From Parasponia andersonii (lineage: Eukaryota > Streptophyta > Magnoliopsida > Rosales > Cannabaceae), in contig JXTB01000324.1 in the NCBI GenBank assembly GCA_002914805.1, positions 298,761 to 362,760 on the forward strand: DNA of 64,000 nt, given 5' to 3'. A program made the translations under genes and the position numbers. Each line of letters opens with the position of its first letter. Position 1 is the first letter of the stretch. The notes beneath the pieces are model-generated. The model worked only from the letters and a program-made list of their open reading frames with translations. It was not told the origin of the DNA and made no database searches. Positions 56,439 to 64,000 of the stretch are shown here, piece after piece.

Positions 56439-58577
56439 AGTTAAATTATTAGATAAATTTGAACAGATTTGGGTCTAGGTGCATTTGGGCAAAATGTAAA
56501 AAAAAAGTTTGAAAATTAGAGTCAAAATGTAATTATTCAAGAGTATTTTTGAGAAGATTTTCAGAAAATTGGATTCAAGTACAAATATGCAAAACAGTGT
56601 CTAATTAACCAGAAGCTGACACATGGCGCTACAGTTACGGTAATTGCTTATAAATCCCTGTATTTTCTCTCTTTTTTTCAATTTAGTCCCCATAGCAAAA
56701 ACCAAAAACTCGAAATTCGACAAAGCTCTATTGAGCTACATTTGGCCTCCGTTGCCCCACACCACTGACCGGCGTCGACGTCCCCTTGCCAGACGAAGCT
56801 TCCGCCGCCAGAACCAGCTTTGCCGGAGCTGCCGTTCGCTGGAAAAACGTAGAAAATGCCACGGTTTTTTTGCTCATCGGAGCAGATTTCGGCCACCGTT
56901 TGCCGCGAAATTGGTCGTCGTGGACTCGTCTCCTCATGAGCAATCTGGTGGTAGGTACCTCGTGTCTCAATTTTGCTCCGTTTGATTTTAATTTCGTTGG
57001 ACAATTTTATGTGTAAATGGTTTTGAAATTGATTTTTCGTTCGGACCGTTAGATTTTAAAACTAATATTATTTTTGGAATCTACATTGAAATGGTGAAAA
57101 ATGAGATATATATTGATTATGTTCTGAAACGGACCTGAAAAATAAAATCGGACGGCTCAGATTTGCCTCGATTTGCATGTCGTGGGGCCCGTATCTGAAT
57201 TTGACAAATTATATATCTAACCTAGGGTTTTTGGGTACTCTGAATTCAATAGTGAAGTCTGTTTTATGATTTAAAACTCCGTTTAAAAATCAAGTTTTCA
57301 AACCAAAGAACCAAAGGTTCGAAAACGACATCCTCTCTTCCAAACGACGCCAAACTTTCTCCATAGGCTTGTAATGCTAAATGGATGCTCAATTGAGGTT
57401 AGGGTTCGATTACTTGATCTTCAAATTAGTTTAATTTTAATTTTCACATATTTTTCATAAATATGGAATTTTGTGAAATGATTTATAAAAATTGTGTTTA
57501 TATCTGTTTTGACCTGATTTGAGATATAAACTGCTTGGGAGGTACGTCACACTGGTTGACGTGTCATATATATACTGTTAAAACTGTTTTCTGTAGAAAA
57601 TTAGATTTTTTGGTTTGATAAAAAATGACTGTTATAATGCCGAAATTCTTAGAAAATCCAATACGATTTGAGGACTAAATATTGTTTGATTAAAGAACAC
57701 TGCATGGATTATGTTGAGATTTTGTGGAAATGGTATATATCCTTATTCTTTCATTCATATAATATTTGTATACATTCACACATTTACGATGCCTTATATT
57801 GGGTGATCGGATTTATGATGCCCCACATCAGGTGATCGGACTTACGGCGCCTCTTTAGGTAGCTCAGACTTACGAGTGATCCACTAGAACATCATGATTA
57901 TATATACGATTATATGTTGGCTTGAATAGATATGTATTAGCTTTTATGGATGTTTTACAATAGTTTGGAATGTTTGAACTATTAGACTATGATTTCTACT
58001 TGGGTTTTGTGAACTATTTGAATGGAATACTAACTATGCAGGACCTTCAACATGAGTATGTTTCTCGTATATATAAGAACTTGTAATCAATTCTCTATTG
58101 GGCATTAGCTCACCCCCTTTCTTCCCTTTAGGCGGCACTCAGTATGATTTGGACCAGAAGAACTGGATCGAGGCATTTACAGAATAACTAGTTTATTTAT
58201 ATTTTGGTAAATTCCTTCGAGACTTGTAAAATATTTAAATTTGAGTAAGAATTTAGATTTCATAACTTTATAAATTAGAATATGAGATCTGGACATAATT
58301 TGTATTACTCATGTCTGTATTTGAGTATGAGATGATTTGTGATGTTCGACTATTAAACCATTGTTTTAATTATAGTTTATGTTATATGAGTGACGTATAA
58401 CTGTGAGATTTTATTTTTAATTAAATATTTTGTTGATGTCAGTTTTGAAAGATTAGAGACTCTAGAGCAAAATTTTGAATTAATTGAGTCATTTTTTTTA
58501 AAATATATTTTTTTGGTTTTTATAATTTATGAAATACTCATTCTGCCACTGACCTCAGTCTCGGGTTATGACAATCA
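56340..58577 (+). repeat. Long LTR-like repeat, copy C
   Basis: The most diverged member. It keeps the GC-rich block (56750-56960), GGGGCCCGTATC, CTCTGAATTCAATAGTGAAG (near 57240), GGTTCGATTACTTGATC, and a promoter-distal ATTAGCTCACCCCCTTTCTT before GGCGGCACTCAGTATGATTT (58105-58152). It ends CTGCCACTGACCTCAGTCTC then GGGTTATGACA near 58572, a good LTR end. A TA microsatellite at 56402-56432 lies near its start. Confidence 0.6.
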
Positions 58578-61505
58578 CCCTGAATTTAGATTTATGGGTG
58601 TTATGTCCCATTTGATTTTAAATCTACGTGGGTTATATTTATTTTTTTTATTTTCATGTGATTTTTTATATTTAGCTTAAAAATTACAGACTTCTATTGC
58701 CAAGATCTCGAATATTTTATACGGTTCAAAGTCAAATTTTACAAAAAATTCGTCACAGTATTAATTCGAAGAATCAACCTATAGGGAGTGGAGGATGATC
58801 TAGTGATACCCAAGTTGGATTTTGTGTTATTTGCTTGAACGTTAGTCGAATAGAACAGTTTTGTCAATTATTCGTTACTGTAATTGATTATTTGTACTTT
58901 GTGTATTGTATCAATTGAGTTATTGTACTGAATTAATGAAAGTTGAGTTTAATTCCAAAACAAAAACCAAAAAAAAAAAGCTGTGACCTATGATATTCCT
59001 GTGGTTGTTATATGTTCCAGTGTCTATGTTATAACTATCCGTATGCATGGATTCCATAATTAATTTTAAAGTCGTAGTTTGTGCTTAACTTATAGTACTC
59101 TTTCTTATCTTGTCTTTATACATATACATCCATATACATCGATACTCTATCACATGCATTTTTTCTTGTTCGGAATAAAAGACTAAGGACCAAAGTACAT
59201 TAATTCTTGACCTCTTGTATTTGTTTAGCGGGTATTTGTTGAGAGGGATAGTATCATTTTTATTTCTTATATTTTCAGATTTTGTTTGGTTAATTTAATA
59301 TCTTATATCTTAGTTAATATCAATATTAATCTTTAAATTTAATATCTTTTATAAATTTATACTCTGACACTAATTTAGAGTAGTTAATTTAACAAGATAA
59401 TTTAATAAACTTATTCTATAATTAGTTTTTATATAATTTATTTTTAATTTTTTAAACGACAATTTTGTAAATTAAATGCTCTAAGTTAATGTCATGGTAT
59501 AAATTTATACCAGATTTTAAATCTAAAAATCAATGTTATAGTAACTAAAACACAATATATAGTTTAAATAAAGTGTAAAATAGAAATTATAAAAGCGATA
59601 ATATCCTTTGTTCCCGTGAGAATGGAATGTACATACAAATACAGGATGTAATTTGATCGTCCTTTTCTTTACTTCTTTTTTCCTTTCTTTTTTTATGCAC
59701 TTGATAAGACTTTTAGCTAATATAGCTTTTTATGAAAATATGTGTCCCTCGAATACCTCCCCGGAAGTCCCAACTAAGAGGGGAAATAAAAAATCGAAAA
59801 GGCCATTTTAAGGAACATTTAAAAAAAAAAAAAATTGAAACCTAATAAATTGTGATAAATCAAAGTAACCATGGACTCATAACTTCACTTTTAGTTATTA
59901 ATATTGGACAATCGATCATCTCACCTATGGAACTCCATTATGGGAAACAACCCTGTAATTTTTATTTGTTACTTTTTTCCAGGTGAAACATTAAATAAAT
60001 CAAACATGTATATAGTTTGTTGTTTAAGAAGCTTAAAAGATGTATAATTTGACTAAATTAAGTCAAAATCAATATGTAATCATGTAACAAACATATTTGA
60101 CTCAAATGTGTTTGTCATACTTGCATGATCATGATATTCTTGACAATGTATGGTTGTTCAACCACTTACCGTCTTTATAATTAAATTTGATTAGAAAATT
60201 TCTTCTTTTTCTTGTTTTGAGCTCAGAAGTGCTTACGCACTTTCCAATTCATGAATTCCTAGATACAACACTTCTTTTATTGCAATTATTCGGGATGTAA
60301 GTATGCGCTCTTTATGCAATTTGCCAGCCGAAATTATGGCATGGACAAAGAAAGCCACAATTTACATATATACATGTATATATATATATATATAATGGGA
60401 TTCAAAATCAAATTATGTCATATATGTTCATATATTGGATTAGGAGGTTGTAGTCAGAGCTTATCCTACATGGATGGGATGACGAAAGATATTTGTATTG
60501 AGCTTAATTTCATTGTCCTTGAGATTATAGATCTTGGAACAGTTGCCAACCATACCAATATAGGATTTGTTTTAATTTTTTTTCCTCTTTTTCTTTTTAA
60601 TGATTGAGAATAGAGGAAGCTATTCTAAGTACTTGAATTAAAATTTTGTCAACTAATAAGGTCAACTGCTAGAGCTACCTCAAGAGGAGTACCTTTTCTA
60701 ATGTACGGGTTAACCAAACACTTGGCCAACATGTAACAAAGGTTTCTCCAGAAATTATTGGGTCAGGTCCCATTTTGGTGATAATGAAGTCAAACATACC
60801 GACTTATAGTAGCGACACATTGTACAACTTCCTATGTTTAAGGGTCTTTTTGGCCTCAAAGATAAGACGAACTGAATGACATGGAATAAACTCTTCCCAT
60901 AAAATTGATATCCTGTCGTTTTAGATTAAGATTATAGTTTATTTGAAGACCTTATAGTAATTACACACGTATGGTTGGTTAGAAGGTAGCATATAATTTG
61001 GTGTCGTTTTGAGCCCAAACGTCTTCCTGAAATAAGGGGGGTCAAAATTTGTCACTTCGCAGAAAAAAAGAAGACTGTTTCTCGCTTTGCATGCATCAAC
61101 AAGCATCAAGTATATATTTATTTATTTTTCAGGGAGAATTTAGTATTTACACACAAATATATATATAAATATATATATAATTTGAATTAACGGACACCAA
61201 AAAGCAATAGTGACTACCAAAAACCGAAAACAATTTATTTTTTTTTTAAATAACACGTCAAGCTCACAAGTTACGACCTCAAAAGGTAAAAGGGATTAAT
61301 CCTTTTTATCTATTTCTGAAGCTATTAAAACGGAAGACTAGGAATTGACATTTTCTTAATTGGAAGTTTTTTTTGCTCGTTTTTCTTAATTGGTAGTTGT
61401 AAATTCGTATAGGCAGTCTCACACGGTAAAAACGGTAAAGTAAAAGGAATCATGGCAGTCGCGACCTTTTCGTTTTCTCTCTCCTCTCTCTTTCCGTACA
61501 ATCCA
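58578..61505. other. Intergenic DNA upstream of the RING-CH gene
   Basis: AT-rich with no recognised gene. A stretch ending in an A-rich tail near 58970 might be a retrotransposon 3' end. Short TA repeats occur near 60378 and 61160. Confidence 0.5.
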
Positions 61506-61520
61506 TATATATATATATAA
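61506..61520 (+). promoter_or_regulatory. Possible TATA box of the RING-CH gene
   Basis: A TATATATATATAA stretch followed by a GA repeat (61543-61560), about 830 bp before the start codon. The long leader probably contains an intron (donor GTAAGT near 61805; acceptor near 62255, after CTCTATAG). This is inferred. Confidence 0.45.
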
Positions 61521-62345
61521 CCCAGGTGAACGTCTTGCATTCAGAGAGAGAGAGAGAGAGAAATTTATTAAAGGCACAAACTTTGATTACTTATTTAATC
61601 ATTTTCATGTGTTATGTTATTATGTTAATTATTATAGCTTGTGCATTAATGCACTAATATTATTATTAGCTTGTGAATTGAGTTCCCACAAAGGACGACA
61701 CTCCATCTCTTTGCTTTTCTACAAAACAGAAGGATTTCCTTGGAAAAGAGAGATTTTGAAAAAGAGAGTTTTCTTGGCTTGAAGAATATACTAGCCCCTT
61801 CTTGTAAGTCTCGTCTTCATTTCACTTTCTCAAAAATTCTTCTTCTTTTTTGTGAAGCTATAGCTTTTCCCTTTTTAAGGTCTCTCTTGTCATATCTGGG
61901 TCTGTTTTGCATTCTCCCTTTTGTTGCCTTTTCTGGGTACTTTCCTTTTTCTGGTCCTTGATCCTTTTGTCATATGCCAAGATCAAATTGTCACGTTTGA
62001 GATGTTCTCTTAATTGGGTTTTCTTTTATTTTGATGTTTGGTATTTCTGTTCATGATTAGGAAGTTTTATTACAAACCTTTTTAGTTTTACATGTATCCT
62101 TTATTTTGGCTACTTGGAAAAGTTATTCATGCAATTAAATCACCTTGTCCATATTCATTTTTAGGTAAGATTTGTTGAGCTTAGCTATGAGAGCCAATAT
62201 ACCAAATAGCTCTATCTATTTACTTAGTAATCATATGGCTATTTTTCTCTATAGGAGTTGAAAGCTGAGTTAAACAAGAGCTTGTTTAAAAGGGTTTTCC
62301 TTATTGTCAAGTTCTGAGTTCTCTTGGTGTGAAGATCTTGAAGAT

Positions 62346-64000
62346 ATGGGGGATCATTTTGTGTTGTTGGTGGATAGATTACTTACTGAATCAACATTAG
62401 AAGCTGCAATTGAGAGCAGAAACCGATCGATCCAATCCGACATATCGACGGAAGCTGACAATCCGATAACCGATGATTCCTCCAAGAAGGTGGAGTTCGG
62501 AGACATATCCTCTCTAAGGAAGATAGTGGAGTGCAGGATATGCCATGACGAAGATGGAGATTCAAATATGGAGACACCCTGTTCTTGTTCTGGCAGCTTG
62601 AAGGTCCGTTAAACGTTTTTTTCATTAGTAATTTATATTTTGTCGAAGAATATTTCATATTGATTTTGTCAATCTCTTCTAATGTACATTTTTGCAATAA
62701 TGGTATAATTAATACTTTTCTGGATCTGGTTTCATCCAACTTAGGGATTTTCTGTCTTTTCTTATGAGTTAAATATTGCATAAAATGCTTAAAAATGTTG
62801 ACAAGTTTTGCTTCAGGGAATCAAGACCGTCTTTTCCGTGATATTTGAAAAGAGCTCGTCAAAACGAAGTAGTAGAATAGAAAAAGTACCGTATCTTATC
62901 TTGACTAGAGTTGTTCAAACATAGCTGCAAAGTAATAAATGCGTATGCTGATTAATCGATAGAGTTGATTATTTCCATCTTGATGGGCTCTGAAAAGTTT
63001 GTATTTATTCCTAAAATGCCCACGAGTTTAATTGTGTTCTGTAACGAATTTTTAGTGTTTTGTCTTTTTGCGACAATTTCATGATCTTTAGAATAGTGTG
63101 ACCTTTAGAATTTAAATGTTGATATGGTCACAGACTAAGCTTGACTGTGGTAACCACGCCTCGTACATGTTTTATGATTCGAATCCGAGGCTCTTGGAAA
63201 AAAATCAAATATTGATGTGGGAAAGAATCTCATATGCTCTTTTGCAATCATGCATTGACTTAAAATCACTCTGACATCACCATTACTCAATTACTTTCAG
63301 CCTCCGACATGCACTTATGGAAATGGGTCCAATTACCCTTTTGTTTTCAAAATAATGACTCTGATTCTTTGAATCTACCAATGGATTCTAGTCCCCCCTA
63401 GATAGAAATACAGTATACATTTTACCTGGCCAATGGACCACGAAACTGTAAATTTTAACTAGGTTTTTGATGATTAAGAATAAGAATAACAATAAAAATA
63501 AATAAATAAATGCCAATGCTACTTTGTAGTCTAAGCCCTTCTCACTAGTTTTGTCCTCTTCAATTTGGCGCATTGTAATCTCTGTTGTAAACTTCTGAAG
63601 TACCCAATTAAATAAAGAAACTGAAAACTTGCAAGCTCAGCTCAGTTGGGTATTTCATGTCTTTTCTTCTGTTGAAATGTTTTTTCCTCTTTCTAAAGAT
63701 CTTTCGAAGAACTCCATGTGTTTGTAAAAATGCCTAAGACGTATATACATTCCTTGAATTTGCAGTACGCTCATAGGAGATGCGTCCAAAGATGGTGCAA
63801 CGAAAAGGGTGACACAATCTGCGAGATATGCCACCAGGTGGGCCGTTTTTTTTGAGTTGAATCCATAACTATTTATGCTTTCTTTTTTTTTTTTTCTTTA
63901 CGAGAGTAAATTTTTTGGTTTCAGCAATTCAAGCCTGGTTATGCGGTTCCTCCGCCGTTGTTTCAATTTGGTCGTATTCCAATGCACTTCAGGTGTACTT
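62346..64000 (+). CDS. RING-CH (MARCH-type) E3 ubiquitin ligase, 5' part
   Basis: Predicted exons are 62346-62603, 63766-63837 and 63925 to the window end, with a likely further donor at AG|GTGTAC near 63993. The start is the ATG giving [16 protein letters not shown]; the open frame continues further upstream but without an ATG. The C4HC3 RING-CH finger spans about residues 63-108: Cys63, Cys66, Cys79, Cys81, His89, Cys92, Cys105 and Cys108. Its ligands are split between exons 1 and 2. It continues [20 protein letters not shown], a segment conserved after the finger in plant RINGv proteins. Family members usually have C-terminal membrane segments and act as membrane-bound E3 ligases; that part lies outside the window. 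Confidence 0.92.

Noticed and set aside
56644-57016. Open frames on both strands rich in Arg, Pro and Ala
   Set aside because: This is the GC-rich block of LTR-like copy C, which has diverged counterparts in copies A and B without conserved frames.
1-64000. A new defence, biosynthetic or other multi-gene system
   Set aside because: The four intact genes are unrelated housekeeping, membrane, wall and ubiquitin genes; everything else I can identify is transposon-derived or featureless.

Overview
This is a nuclear genomic window from a flowering plant, most likely a eudicot. The signs are very AT-rich intergenic DNA, GT-AG introns, four plant-type protein-coding genes and a dense load of plant transposable elements (Ty3/gypsy, Ty1/copia, L1-type LINE, tRNA-derived SINE, hAT-, Harbinger- and CACTA-like DNA elements). 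The species cannot be named from the sequence. No bacterial, organellar or CRISPR features are present.

Layout. 1-3.9 kb: reverse-strand Ty3/gypsy gag-protease, LTR and the tail of a second gypsy copy, abutting a forward Ty1/copia relic. 5.8-7.1 kb: an intact, intronless ribose-5-phosphate isomerase gene. 9.8-10.5 kb: a broken GT92 galactan-synthase (GALS-like) copy whose catalytic centre is deleted. 13.3-15.4 kb: a decayed LINE interrupted by a solo-LTR-like insert. 18-21 kb: an inverted-repeat element and a CACTA-like non-autonomous element. 22.2-27.1 kb: a complete but dead Tork-like copia element with both LTRs and a perfect 5-bp target duplication. 27.1-30.3 kb: a Harbinger-like MITE, an hAT-like element with an 8-bp target duplication, and a SINE with an 18-bp target duplication. 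33.9-38.1 kb: a nine-exon gene for a five-pass membrane protein. 39.4-40.5 kb, convergent with it: a fasciclin-like arabinogalactan protein gene. 40.7-48 kb: unclassified repeats, a CGAT-rich block, a reverse LINE relic and a minisatellite. 48.5-58.6 kb: three diverged members of one long LTR-like family and a Harbinger/Tourist-type MITE. 62.3 kb to the end: the 5' part of a RING-CH (MARCH-type) E3 ligase gene that leaves the window.

The four genes do not form a pathway: one is sugar-phosphate metabolism, one a membrane protein, one a cell-wall/apoplast protein and one a ubiquitin ligase. The rest is mostly transposon-derived, and many of the dead elements carry stop codons explainable by C-to-T or G-to-A changes, the mark expected of methylated, silenced DNA. 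I did not find a convincing new biological system. The best leads are the shared-LTR gypsy arrangement, the unclassified repeat family at 40.8/47.6 kb, the CGAT-rich block, and the prominin-like topology of the nine-exon gene.
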